Assembly: GCA_911728435.2 (NCBI GenBank)
Contig: OU452210.1
Span: 11,842,001 to 11,906,000 of the forward strand
DNA: 64,000 nt
Reading direction: 5' to 3'
Source of the DNA: Apoderus coryli
Lineage: Eukaryota; Arthropoda; Insecta; Coleoptera; Attelabidae
How positions within the stretch are numbered: position 1 is the stretch's first letter; each line of letters starts with the position of its first letter. The notes beneath the pieces were generated by a model. That model did no database searches. It saw nothing but the letters and a program-made list of their open reading frames with translations, and was not told the origin of the DNA. Both the position numbers and the translations under genes were made by a program. Positions 1 to 12,554 of the stretch are shown in pieces.

Positions 1-292
1 TTATATTTTTGTGGCCCTCTGTGTATGCTTTAATCAGAAAAATAATTGTATTAACTAAAATTTCTGATAAAATGAAGTACATGTCAATTTTTTTTTCTAA
101 GATTAAAAACAGCATTTCACCATGTTTTTCTCAAATTATTCAAAGCCTTACCACATTTATGGCTATAATAGACATTTCTATTTTTGAAAACTATTTTTGG
201 CATTTCTAATATTAAAACATCTTATAATACAATTAACATGTTCTGTTTTTTAATTAGTTCGACACATTTAAATTGATTTTTTCCTATTTTAG

Positions 293-3200
293 GTCAGCAT
301 GAGTTCGTCAAATTATACACAACCCGTGTCTGTTCCAGTCAATATATCTTATAGTGATTCTGGTCTTCTACAATCTAGTCCACAGATGGCGCACACAAGC
401 ATTAGTCCACGACCATCTTCATCTGAAACGGATTCTGTTTATCCCAGCGGAAGTATGTTGGAAATGAGCAATGGTAAGGCAATAATCTATTTAAATGATT
501 AATTTTGAAGTTCTATTCGCAATTTATTAGAAGTTTGGAATTAATATGACAGACTAATTTCCATTTTTAGGTTTCATACCCCGCCAGCGTAAATTCATAA
601 ATTCGGAGTTTGTCATATCTGAAGATTAAGGTTGAATTAAGAGTGTCTGATGATGATTGTCTTATATTACTTCAGCCTTTCTTTCCAGTAATTACAAACT
701 CGTAGAAAGGAATCTAAAGGGTTGACAAAACATATTTTAACATAATTTACCCTTAATGAACACCATGAGGAAACCGGTCACAAAATTCTAATTAATCGTT
801 CATAGCACGTTAGATAATTATAGTCCAAAGCGAATTAACTGATGTTTCGTTATGGATTTAATTTTTTTTTACATAATATTTAATCGAACATAACTACCAA
901 GAAATAAAAATCATAAAATTTAACATTGTTATTGACTGTTAAAAAATAAACATCATTAATTGCAAATAAATGTCACTGAACTGATAAAATTACAACTTTA
1001 TTAATTGATAACGAATTTTATAGCCGTTATTAATTTTATTTTATCATTAAAACATAATTAAAATTTTATGAGTATATTTCCATTATAAAATATTTTGTTT
1101 TTTTAAGGTTATCCGAATTCAGCGTCGCCTATGGGTGGCTCACCATCACCGGGTCCTGGTCCTAGTCCTGGACCTGGCATGAGTTCATCTAAACATCCGA
1201 AACAACATTCACCCGGGCCCAGATCAAATTTAAGGGTAGTTATTCCAACACCTTTGGGCTCTAGTATAACCACTGATGATGTTTCTTATGCAGAAGTAAG
1301 TATATTTTACAGCATGTAAAATTCATTTTTATTTAGACATCCTGTATTCAGAACATGTATTTAAAAAATTGAAATTATCTAATTTGATAAGATTAATCGT
1401 CTTGAATTCATAAAATTTAAGTTATTTATAAAAAGTTGTAGATTGGTATAGTATAGTTTACATTATAACTTTGACCTTTACTGCAAGAAATTGTGTAGGT
1501 TCCAGCATCTTCAAACCTCAATAAATGCGTGCAGGGTCGTCTTGAAAATATTTATACCTACATTATGATTTATATGTATTTTGAATTAAAAATACATATT
1601 AGACTAAGTGAAAAGCAAAAATAATGAAATACTGATTTATTGGATCAATAGAAATTAGGTTTTGCAGTCGTCAACAAGTTTCTATGAGTCAAATTTACAG
1701 TGGGGATTTGGACAACGTAGTACAAGATTAAAATTAAGATTTACAGTAATCAATTTTGTCAACATAATTCTACTCCATTCTATGTCCCTATCACTATAAC
1801 ATCCCATTCGTTTGTGACAGTGTTGTTTATCCAACCATGTTTCGTCATTATAAGTAATTGGTCGATTTTCTGCTCTATATTCTCATAAAAGTAGAGATTC
1901 CTTTAAAGTTTGTCTTTTTATCAATTTATTTTTAAGCAATTTCTAAGGCTTGAAATACCACGACAAATATTTGTTTCATCGTGGCCTCTTTTTTAGATAA
2001 ACCAAAGTAGATATAGTGTTCTTCGTATATTTGATAAATTTTCCTCCGTAATAGATCCAAGTCATAATTTTAATACTTCTAAATGTGCGAGATACTGAAG
2101 GAGTAATTTTTAAACAGACGTCGCGGCTAAAGGTTCACTTGAATTAAAATTGGAGCAACACTTAATACCTACAAATGTTTTATTATCTGTTTGGAGATAA
2201 ATAATGCGTTATTCTGAAAGTGATGCCCCAAAATCAGCACAATGCGAAAAGCATCACTGGTCGGAAAACCAATTAAAACTAAAATTAATCGGAACGCATT
2301 TAAATTTGAGAAGTAGTCCATAACTCACAAGTTCGAAATCATAATACAATGTTTAAAGGAGACAAATATCGGTCGCGGGTCGGATTGATTCATGTTAATC
2401 TGTGACAAGTAATTGTCTCCTTTATGTAGTGTATAAATTACACGGAAAATGGCCAAAACGATAATGTGGTTTTATGGCTGTTAAGAAATTATCAGTATAT
2501 TTTAAACACCACTATAATCGAAATGTTATAATTTGCTCTTATTTTACAAAGCCCTAGGCTATGCAAACTTTTATTTGCATTAATAAATCATTGAAAATGT
2601 AAACTTTAATCATCTGACGACCCGAGAAAGCAAATCGGTTCCCGAAAATGTTAGAACGACGCAGAAATAAAAACTAATAATTTTGAAGATGCCAAAATAT
2701 TCAGTAAAACACAAGTAACAAAATAGAGTTTACTCATATTCTGCATTGTTATTTGTTTCAATTTTGTCCTCTTGGTTCTGAATACTGTGTTTTATATATA
2801 TATTCTTATACATTAACCACATATTGAAGTGCGCTATTTTTAAACATAACAGACTTTGTTGTTTCAGCATAACCGGACGCAGTCAACACTAAACACACCC
2901 GTGGTAGCATTACAAACGCCAGGTCTGTCAAACTACCCGGGTGCTCTAACGTCATTTGGAGCACAAGATTTCAGCATCGGATCCGATATGGGTTTGGGTT
3001 CAATGTCATGGAGTGGTCATCAACTGTCTTCTTCACTCAGCCATGGTGGAGGAGGTGGATGTTTACCACATTTGGCAGTATCGAGTAGTACACCTCCACC
3101 AACATCATCATCTCCACTACCAGTGAAGATAAAGAGCGAACCAATTTCACCTCCCAGAGAACATCATCCGCACTTATCTTCAACCGTCCATCACGTCCAG

Positions 3201-3407
3201 AGTCTCAATCTAAGCCACGCACATCACCCTAGGCCGAGTTCTGCGGGGCATATCACACCTACACCTGGTAGTGTTACGCCAACGAATTTACCATCTCCAA
3301 CAGCGCCTACTGGAGCACCAGGTGCATCTAGTGGAGGGTCTAATTCATCAGAGTACGATGCTGTGCACATGCACAAACGGGCGCGATTATCAGATTGGCC
3401 ATCTTAA
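293..3407 (+). CDS. Mef2: Mef2, C-terminal exons of the MADS-box factor MEF2 (partial)
   Basis: The last three coding exons of a MEF2 transcription factor. MEF2 is a nuclear DNA-binding activator of muscle and other differentiation genes. The MADS and MEF2 domains lie upstream of the window. Exons by splice sites: 293-473 (acceptor TTTTAG, donor G/GTAAGG), 1108-1295 (donor GAA/GTAAGT), and 2868-3407, ending in TAA. Phases join cleanly: AAT-G/GT-TAT gives N-G-Y, then Y-A-E/H-N-R. The protein is the low-complexity transactivation region: a Ser/Pro-rich stretch, a GPGPSPGPG run, a NLRVVIPTP segment, and a last exon with QSTLNTPVVALQTPGL and a Gly run. It ends in a basic KRARLSDWPS tail that resembles the nuclear-localisation end of MEF2 proteins. 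The motif IKSEPISP in the last exon matches the MEF2 phospho-sumoylation switch. The identity rests on these conserved tail motifs. The 5' end and the phase entering 293 cannot be seen. Confidence 0.93.
571..629 (+). other. Candidate alternative terminal exon of Mef2
   Basis: A TTTTTAG acceptor at 561-570 precedes an open frame in phase with the exon ending at 473. Splicing 473 to 571 would give N-G-F-I-P-R-Q-R-K-F-I-N-S-E-F-V-I-S-E-D and then TAA at 627-629. The normal exon at 1108 also starts with /GT and a Tyr codon in the same phase. The product would lack the last 240 or so residues, including the sumoylation motif and the basic tail. A frame this short can occur by chance, so this is only a candidate. 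Confidence 0.3.
1600..2130 (-). pseudogene. Decayed IS630/mariner-type transposase in a Mef2 intron
   Basis: Reading the minus strand downward from about 2130 gives pieces of a DDE transposase in more than one frame, with stops. Its clearest part is R-P-I-T-Y-N-D-E-T-W at about 1835-1865. That resembles the 'RPIVYLDETW' block around a catalytic Asp in many insect DNA-transposon proteins. Upstream in the protein is a segment like KRQTLKESLLL. No intact frame or terminal repeats were found. It lies inside the 1296-2867 intron and should be spliced out. The family assignment is tentative. Confidence 0.5.
3129..3152 (+). other. Phosphorylation-dependent sumoylation motif in MEF2
   Basis: The codons read I-K-S-E-P-I-S-P, which fits the established pattern psi-K-x-E-x-x-S-P. 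In vertebrate MEF2A and MEF2C this lysine switches between SUMO and acetyl marks according to phosphorylation of the serine. That the insect protein uses it this way is inferred from conservation. Confidence 0.8.
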
Positions 3408-6400
3408 AATGGGTAACATTTAGCTGGGGTTTTTATTTTGACCTGGACACGATTTTAAGTGCCATATAAGTGATAAGTGTGGACACGTTTATTATTGCCA
3501 ATTAATTGTCATCCATGTGATAAACTACGAGTCCTGTTGAATAAAATATTGACTTTATCAAATATATATTTAGTCATTTTAAGGAAGTGATGGAACAATT
3601 TGCTGTGCATATGTTTTATATAGGGTGGGTTTAGTGTGGTGTGTGTGTCCTAATCGCCAGTCAGTAATTACATATAGAGACGTATATAAATTTACATTCT
3701 ATACAGGGTGAATTATATTCGATGATTGTATATTATATATTTATAACAAGGTAGGTACGAAAATCCTAACCAAAGACTGTATGTAATTATTATTTATATT
3801 TAAATATCTTCGAATACTGAAGCATTAAATGCTCGAAGAACCAATATTATTTATGAAGGTACTCACATCTTAGAGATTATAGGTATAATTGTTTGTCTGA
3901 CTGCTAAAACTGATTCAAGTTTGGTTAAAAAACTTTATTGCAATTATTTTTTATTAACTTTCTAATTTTTATAAGATTATCCTCAAGTTATGCGTTAGTT
4001 TTTTGGTATACAAATCTTATACATGCATAAACATAATTTATCTCCATTATTAGATGCATATAAGACTGACCTATGTTCAATGGAAGAACATCCAAATTGA
4101 GAACGTCATCATGAAGATATCCAGTCCAGAATAATGTTTGTATTTTTTGTATATTTGTTTAGTTTAATTATTCGGAGTTCGTATAGCTGATGAAATGAAA
4201 TTGGATATTGAAAACGCTATTTTTCTAATGAAGATTATCTCGCTAGACTTTTGTTTATATAATTGCCAAACAATCATAATTTCTAGTCGAAAAAATCTGA
4301 AGACAAAGGTGTAGTTGACTAGCAGTTATAACTTCATAATTATTTGTATCTAAGGTGTGAAATACCAAATTTCAAACAAAAATTTGTCAATTACTAGGTA
4401 GAATTAACTTCCATTATTATCATTTCATAAACTCGAATATAAGTCACCCGATTAGTAACAGAAACATAACCAAGTCTTATTTAAATATATGTTATGTTCA
4501 TATAACGTTACGCTCTGGCACCAGTTGTTTTCTTTTCCTTTTTGACGATAACTATTTTCTACATAATTATATATATTAGTGCCATTTTGTTTCTTATAAT
4601 AATTATTTTTACTATTAGTGTATCTTTTTTTATTAATATATTTTTAGAAAATAGTATTGTTACTTTAGCAACAAAGTATGCATACATACACTAATGTAAG
4701 AGCAGGGCTCTTTTGTTTTGTTTAATCTAGTTCTATACAACACATATTATCTCATCACTATCAAATTGAAGAAATTTATATTTAATTTTTATACCACTGG
4801 TGCTTTCCTATTTATGGTCAGTTACAGACAAAGACCTAAGCTTATTGATGTAGCAAGTTAACAACCGTTATTTTTTTTAATAGTAGTGTCCGGAAAATTG
4901 GAGGGAATTTTTAGAATCTACTCATTTGTGGAGTAATTGGATTCTTTATAATTCTACAGAAACATTAGAATCAATATGTTTAATTCAACTTTTTTTTATC
5001 GGTGTTTTCCGTCACAACTTATTCAGTGCTCTAGAGTGTAAATATTATACCTTTCGACTATTTTCCAATTAAATTAAAAGCAAAGCAAATGTTGTTGTCT
5101 ATTCTGCAGCTTTTGTAGTGATACGAGTGCTTGCTATCTAAAATTAAAAAAGAAGCGCGAACCAACTTGGTATAAAATCATCTTCGGTCCCTGCCCCCGT
5201 TCCTAATGAACTATTTACTTTTTTAACAGAGGCCGAAATGTCGACATTAAAGATTCTTTTTTCTTCTTAAGTTCTTGTACGGAACACTGAACAGAGAATT
5301 TCTTTTGATTATTTTTTTTTTAAGAATTAAGAATGATTTTAAATATGAATACATTTAATAGACCATTGAATATCAGTCTATTGGGCTTCGCTAATTTTTG
5401 AATTCCATTCAAAATCCAAAACTGACCTATTTTATTTAAACAAGAAAACTTGCTCAAATACTGATTGTCTGTTTGTGACTGGCTGAAAATAATTATTGTG
5501 GACAAAATATTGAAAATGAATATCTGAATTATATAAATTCTTTATATAATGATTTATTTTTATCGGTAATTGGCCGTAATGGCATTTGGGTTTCTATTGT
5601 GCATTGCAAGAATATTATTAATTTTTGAATAACTGTTAATTGTTTTTATTGAGATACTATAAAATGCTGTTTATCAATTATTAAAGTCCACACTATATGT
5701 GACTGAATGTACATCTGTTATCAATTTGGCGTCAATAGCTGCTGTACAAATAAAGAATTTGAGAAAATTCTAGCTGGTATAGAATTTAATGTAAAATTTT
5801 TGGGCACAAGGCAATATTACCAGCTAATGAATTTTCTTGTTCTTTTCATGTTTTGGGTGTTAAGTATCGCTTCCCCGAAACCTAGAGTGTTCATTGTTGT
5901 CGCCTTTTAAAATTTAGATGATGTAATGACAGCACTATGAGGCCTAGGTCATTTAATTATGCACCATTTAAAGGTGATTTCTATAAATATATTATAATGA
6001 AAGACAATTTATAATAATAATTCGTTAAGGCTCTTTGCGCTTGTTTATTTTGAAAGGACTATCATGGTACATATCTAAGTGACATATGCTTTATTACTGC
6101 TGCCTTTTTTAGATAGACTATATAATTATTTTGTTTGTGATTTCAGAGTATGATATATCTATTCTGTATATTGACCTACACAAAGAGTAAATTATATAAA
6201 TTATAAATTGTATGATATACATTATATATTTTATCTACTGTTGTGTGCACGTACCTTGCACATAGTTTAAAAAAATGTTTATATTATACTTATGTACAAC
6301 GTTGTGATTAGACTTCTGACTAATTCAACTGACCAATATATTTTTCAATCTACTTATCCCCTCACATGATAAAAAGATGAAGTATCACTGTTTGTGGAAG

Positions 6401-6900
6401 AATTAAAGTTCTTTACTTGCTGATACACCAATTACAAATTATTTTAACACAAATAATAACATGTACTATTTTTTCATTTAAAGCTTTAATGATTAAATTA
6501 GTAAATTAAAGACATTACAGGAGATAACTAATAGTCTCACAAACAATCCCCAGATAGTGGAGATGCGTATAATTAAATAAATAAATGATTTGTTGTCTAA
6601 CAGTTTCACACCAAATTACAAGAGAGCTGCTACAATGTATTGCAATATAAATCATAAGCATCTATCGTACAATATTGTGCTAACATTAATATTAATACAG
6701 TACAAAAGATTTAATACTCAAACTAATTTACAAAAGAAAATTATAAGGAAAAACAAGTGCTAAAATAAAGAAATAAATTCAAGAATTGCTTGTTACATAA
6801 AGCAACAAGACTTTAAGTTCATCTCTCTCTCAAGAAATAAATTCCATCAACAACCTAACCCAACTCAAGGAGAAAACGAGACAACTGGACCTTAAATGTT
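3408..6900. other. Mef2 3' UTR grading into non-coding DNA
   Basis: No credible coding region. The first polyadenylation signal after the Mef2 stop is AATAAA at 3540-3545. Further signals occur downstream (about 5749 and 6574), so a long 3' UTR is possible. A solitary transposon-end-like motif, TATACAGGGTG, lies at about 3702-3712. Short open frames here, such as 5707-5910, have no recognisable domain or codon bias. Confidence 0.6.
3540..3545 (+). terminator. Mef2 proximal polyadenylation signal
   Basis: Canonical AATAAA 133 nt after the Mef2 stop codon. It is the nearest consensus signal, but more distal ones exist, so the site actually used is unknown. Confidence 0.5.
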
Positions 6901-6929
6901 TTCAGATTAAAGTAAAGTAATCGACCTCA

Positions 6930-7240
6930 TTGCTGATTCCGCGCATATTGCACCTCCAACCTGCCCTATGTAATGGCGATCTTGATTCATAAGTAGTACG
7001 AAGCGGTCGTATATGGAACAGTCATGTTATTCATAATTTTAAAAAGAAAGGCCAGCCCTGCGTAGAGTCTACGAGTAGCCAATGAACTCACATTAAATCT
7101 ACTTAGCAGCAATCGCTGAATGCTGAATTTTTGAGAAATTTGTGCTCAATACATTCGATACGCCCGACATACAACGGAGGCATATTCTAACTTAGATCTA
7201 ACTAGAGCATTGTACAAATTCATGAGACACTCCACGTCTT
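6930..7240 (-). pseudogene. Jockey/CR1-like non-LTR retrotransposon fragment (3' part of ORF2)
   Basis: The minus-strand translation contains L-Y-N-A-L-V-R-S-K-L-E-Y-A-S-V-V. It is followed by a decayed stretch ending in L-A-T-R-R-L-Y-A-G-L-A-F-L-F-K-I. These match the conserved post-reverse-transcriptase region of jockey-like LINE ORF2 proteins ('LYNSLVRSKLEYAS... ESRRLISDLVFLYKLLNG'). In-frame stops and lost blocks show it is dead. It is an isolated fragment in the gap between Mef2 and SGSM3. Confidence 0.6.
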
Positions 7241-10200
7241 CTTAAAATTGATTTCTTTGCATAATATCTCTTTCTCCGGCGTATATTTCGAACTACATTT
7301 TCTAACATAAAAAAGTCGTACTTCCCTCATTATTTTTACTTAAATGTTGAATGAAAATACACTTGCTATACATTGTTGGAAAGCTTTCTTTAACAAAATT
7401 TTGCTGCTGAAGATTCCATAAAATATTTGAGTCATTAGATTTGGAGTTTTATTAAACACACTTACTTAGAAGGTGCAAACCCATTTGCAATTTGTCATTG
7501 ATCTCAGATTTTGCTTTATTTTCAAATTTGTTATAGAAGTTTAGCTTTAATTTATTAGATTTACTTATCTTTATTCTAGAATACTGAGAAACTAACGAAA
7601 ACGTTCAAAATTTTATGGATTTGATGTAATGTCGCGTAAATATAGATGCAGGACAGTGGCAGTATCTGATATTTTATAAATAATTCAAGACAGACAATTT
7701 CGCAGTTAACTAATAATATTCAGTTTTTAAAAGTGCTGAAAAACAAATTAATTTAATCAAATTTTAAAATACATTTATTTGTGAGGAGAAGGAAGCAAAA
7801 ATTAGTCACTTAAACAGCTTTAATATATAATACATTGATCTAATTTTATTTACTTTAAGCGAATATATTATTTATTTTATTCCAACTATACAGTTGGTTG
7901 AACTATTACGTCCCATTATACCTATGTTTAGAATTTATTTATTTTATTGTTTTAAACTGTATTACGTTTCTTTTTTCGTTGAATTATTTTTGCTGATTGA
8001 GTGAAAACATTTTACTGCTTCAATGATACACTGACAGAACAATAATACTTCATCTTTTACTGTGAGTTATCTCTGTTATCTGTATTTAATTAATTGGTAA
8101 TTAGATAATTAGGGTTGTCCTATATGTTAAATGTTAAAGGCATAAGTATTATCACTTCCAAAATTATATTTCACGAACTGGAAAAATAAACGTTTTAATG
8201 TATAAATTAATATTCCTCAACCGACCTCTACCGGTACATTCAGTCGGTGTGAACATTTGAAAGAAAATGTATAGAAATATTTCGGTTTACGTTTACAATA
8301 ACGTAGTTATCCCATAAAGACTGAATACAATTTCTGAAGATATACTGTATTGTATCCAGATCCGTAATATATCAGCTAACACTTTTTGTTTTGTGTAAAT
8401 CCTCTTCAATTCAGGTTACGGTTTAGGTTTTTATTAAAAAATAAAAATAATATTCGAGTGACCTTGACCTTAATTTAAGATCAAGTCAACCAAAAAGATT
8501 ATGCCTTTAGCTTTGTTAAAGCCTCAAGCTATTTATGGTTTTGGACACACCCTATTTAAATTAAGGATATTTACTTTTTCCATTAGACCACATATAAATT
8601 AAAGTCATTGCTGACCGCATAATATCGTCTACGAGATTTTCATCTTAAGCAACTGAACAAGAAAATCGAGCTAAATATGTGTACTTGGAACAATAATTCG
8701 ATGAAATTCATATATTTTAATTAAAATTAATTTTGTAGACTTCTGTTGCTTTTGCACTATCGAAGACAAATATAACTCATTTTAATGATCGTATGGTACC
8801 TAATTGTTAGTTAAAAAACGTTTATTTAGATTGTAACAAAAATTGAGTGAAGTCTATATGGAAATACAATTATCCTTAACTTATCTAATTAACTTTAAGA
8901 TAAAATTTTGCAGAAATAAATAAATGATTAGAGGAATTCTAATCACATAGTTTAAAAATTTACTGGGAGTTTGCCGGTTAACCTTTGGTCTCCTTGAGCC
9001 TCGTGTACCTGCCCGCCACTATTTTGCGGATGACCCTATTTTCCACTGGTATATTAATTGTAGAAATGCCTTACTCACAGTGCCTGGACAGTATGTACGT
9101 GTCTATGTATAGTACACACTATTACTATTATTGATTATTATTATTATTATTATAAATAATTATTAATTATTAAATGTCTTTATTGTTAAAACAAATCCAA
9201 GTCTTTATTCAGTTGGGAAATGCCATTATTTTAACCAAATATACTTCATCTGAAAGTACGTACCTACGTTATTATTGTTGTTATCAATTAATGTAATTAA
9301 TGTGTTTATAGAATTATTACATTTTATCAAATAAAATAGTATATGAAAAAATTTCTGTTAACTTTTATCCCCAGTACTTTCAGATATATAAGATTAAGAC
9401 ATTGTGCATAGTTTTTTAATTTTTATATTAATGAAGCTCCATTATAACAAAATTTTATAAAACATTTCTTAGTAGTTGTTTCCATTATTGATCAATTTTA
9501 CATGATTTATTAATTCAAAATGAGAAATATTTTCTCTTTTTATATTCATCAGTGTATGACTGAGTAAAATTAGTGCTGCAGTACACATTTGGATCTAAAG
9601 CTGCGTACTGATTTGAGCATTTTACTGCACAAGGATTTGTGTTACTATAGTTTTAATATTCAGGGTTCAAAATAAACAAGGACTTATAGGATTGAAAATT
9701 AGCTACAATTTTAATAATCAAAATGATACCTTCAATTTACCAGTATTATAAATATTAAACCAACAAAACCAGTTTCGGGACTAAACCTAAAATACCTACT
9801 CAAAAATATCTTAAAACTTGCAATACGTACAATTATTTGAATGCATTCATATCATCGGATTCTTCTTTTACATTTCATAAAAATTCAATATGAGGGTCTG
9901 GGTTTGAAATGGATAACCTTCTTGAATGATTGAATAAACAGGCGTACCATAAATATTGTAAACATTTAAGATAAGACAATACACTTCTATCCACTTAAAT
10001 TTTGTCGGTAAGTAATCAAGAAAAACTTGAGTTACTTGAAGATTCCGTTAGATTGGATGTCTCGTAATGCACGTTGCTATTGAAATAATTGAATAAATGT
10101 TACTTTTCTGATTGCTATGTTGCTTCATCCTTGGCTTGTTATTAATTACATTGGGAATTGCAATAATTAGACGTCGTAATATTTTTTTAATTATTGATTT

Positions 10201-12554
10201 AAAAGTGTTAAGCTTTATAACATACGTTTATTTAATTCATAAAATCTAACAACCTTTTACGTACAAATAAAATAAATATTCTCTTGATATATTTCGATCA
10301 AATGCCCAAATCAGTATGCATTTTAAAAATTAAATTTCCTCACAGGGTAATTTATATATTATAACGTTATATTCATATTGCTGCATTCCAGTATTGTGGC
10401 TGCTTATTGTGCCTTTTCCTCCTTGATTTCATTACTTTTTCGTTCTGTTTTTGCGTTGCTTTTCCTTTTTCTTAACCTACAACGACGTGTAACAAATTTC
10501 ACTACCTGTGATTTCCAAGGTCTTAATATTACTACTGCTAAGCTGGGTAGTTAGGTATTACCTCAAGTAAAGTCATAAGTATAGTAGGTATATACATTCA
10601 ATTCTTCAGTAAGGAACCGATTTTTTGGTGTAGACATAGTTTTCATTTCATTAATTTTGGAAAATACTATTATAAATCTTAAATAATGGTTTCGGAAACA
10701 AACCTGGCAGATAATTTTACGATTTTTAAATTATCTAGTTCTTTACTAACATCAATTGCAAACTGAAATAAATTCTGAGCAGGTATTCCCACAGAATTTA
10801 CAGGTAGAACGAGTTTCTTTATATCGTTGTTTCCAATATTTTTATCTTTAGCATATTATATTTGTTCAGTTTTCATATATTTTTTTTTTTCATTAGGCTA
10901 TAGTTTGCGGTTATCGAGTATTAATTAATTTTTTTTCAACGTGGAGTAATATCTTTTTATTTTAGTGGACAAATTATACTTACTGCATTATGTACATACT
11001 CATATTTGTTGTAGCATGCCATTTTTAATGTTAGATGTATCGTTTTCAATTGTTTTTTTATCTGATGAAAATTATATAAAAAAAAATAATGTGGCATTTT
11101 TTGTTACGTACATCGGACATATTTTCAGTCATATGTGCAATATTAATCTGACGTTTATTTATATCTAAGATGTATTGAATTTAAACCAAATAAAACTGTT
11201 TGTTATTAATTTTTTCCGGATTATTATTTCTATGGATGTAGTAGCCTCTGTACTGAGATGAGCGAATGGCAAAACTAAGTATAGGTATATGGTAGAATTA
11301 TTCAACTCAACAAGTATATTAAGACCAAAGCAAATTTTGTTTTGAAAAATATTTGAAACATATTCAAAGAAATCATATTTTTCACCAAAAGTACAGGTTT
11401 GAAATGTTTAACCTTGTCTAGTTGAGTTCGTGTAAATGATCAATTTCAATTAAGAACTTTTTTTGATATTCTCTTTGATATTTTTAAACAGATTTTTTCC
11501 GGAAAATTAATTGATATAATATCATCCCCTTATACAGTGGCAAAACCGACAAGAATCTTAGATAACACATGGCACATGGGGTCAAGGGGTTAAACTACAA
11601 AGTAGGCTTATCGTCAATGGGTTGATAAGTTAATATATGTTCTTTAGGCTTTACTGGCAGTTTTGTTCTATTTGTTATGTAAAATTCACTTGATGCAACA
11701 ATTATTTAATGAAGATGATCGAGATCGCCAAATTAATTTTTGTGAGAAAATGTGTGTGTGTGTGTGTGGAGTATAGTTATCTCTTACTGTACACTACATT
11801 GATTTTATATTGATGGCGTCATCTATAAGGGTGGTACGAAACTATAGGGCAATATAACTACAGTGATTCTATAAATAGAACTGTCTACACTACAGCGTTA
11901 TAAGCTATATAAATGTAGATGACGCTGTGGATGTTTTTTTTATTTTCCGGAGTCTAAATGACAGTGACGACTCCTTGACTTTTCAGAAACTGATGTCATC
12001 ATAACAATTTTCTTCAATGCCACCTATTAACAATTTTCACTCACCTACTGTGCTGAGCTGAGGTGTAGAAGAAAAACGCTTAAATGAGAGAAAGTTGTTG
12101 CAGATGACATTTTTTTTTTAAAAACGAGTTAAATTTTTAACACTTAATATTAAATTAGTCAAAAAACGTTTACGACAATATATAATGAAAAAAAATCCGT
12201 AATCCTTTTATGCAAATACTGAATCTCTTTGGCGACATTAGGCATTATCCTTTAATGTCGAAACCAGCATATATACTCACCTAACTTAATCGAAGAATCC
12301 ATTTACAAAATTAGATGACAAATTATTAAATGAGGAACTTTAGTTAGGAAGTGCGCGACACTCAGTTCAGCTGAACTAAGATGTAGTTATAAATGTTAAA
12401 TGTCAAAATTGTCAATTCAGAAATTTGACGATAGAATTCAATTGGAGAATTGAATAACAAGAGATTGAATTGTAAACAATATTTTTTGTTTTTTAATTCG
12501 AACAAATTATTTGATACTATTTGATTAACTAAATCATTAATTTAAGTGAAAATA
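7241..12554. other. Intergenic region between Mef2 and SGSM3
   Basis: No gene recognised. It holds an ATT-rich microsatellite near 9121-9160, a (TG)9 tract at 11751-11768, and an inverted pair GCGTCATCTA / TAGATGACGC near 11816 and 11917. A slightly GC-richer islet of unknown nature lies at 8960-9110. A motif near 12049-12085 (GAGCTGAGGTGTAGAA followed by AAAACGC) recurs near 21670-21705, suggesting a dispersed repeat. The SGSM3 promoter must lie near the right end, but no clear core element was seen. Confidence 0.5.
11751..11768. repeat. (TG)9 microsatellite
   Basis: A perfect dinucleotide run, TG repeated nine times, in the intergenic region upstream of SGSM3. Confidence 0.9.

Noticed and set aside
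5707..5910. Plus-strand frame after Mef2
   Set aside because: It lies in probable 3' UTR or intergenic DNA and is hydrophobic AT-driven sequence without a domain.
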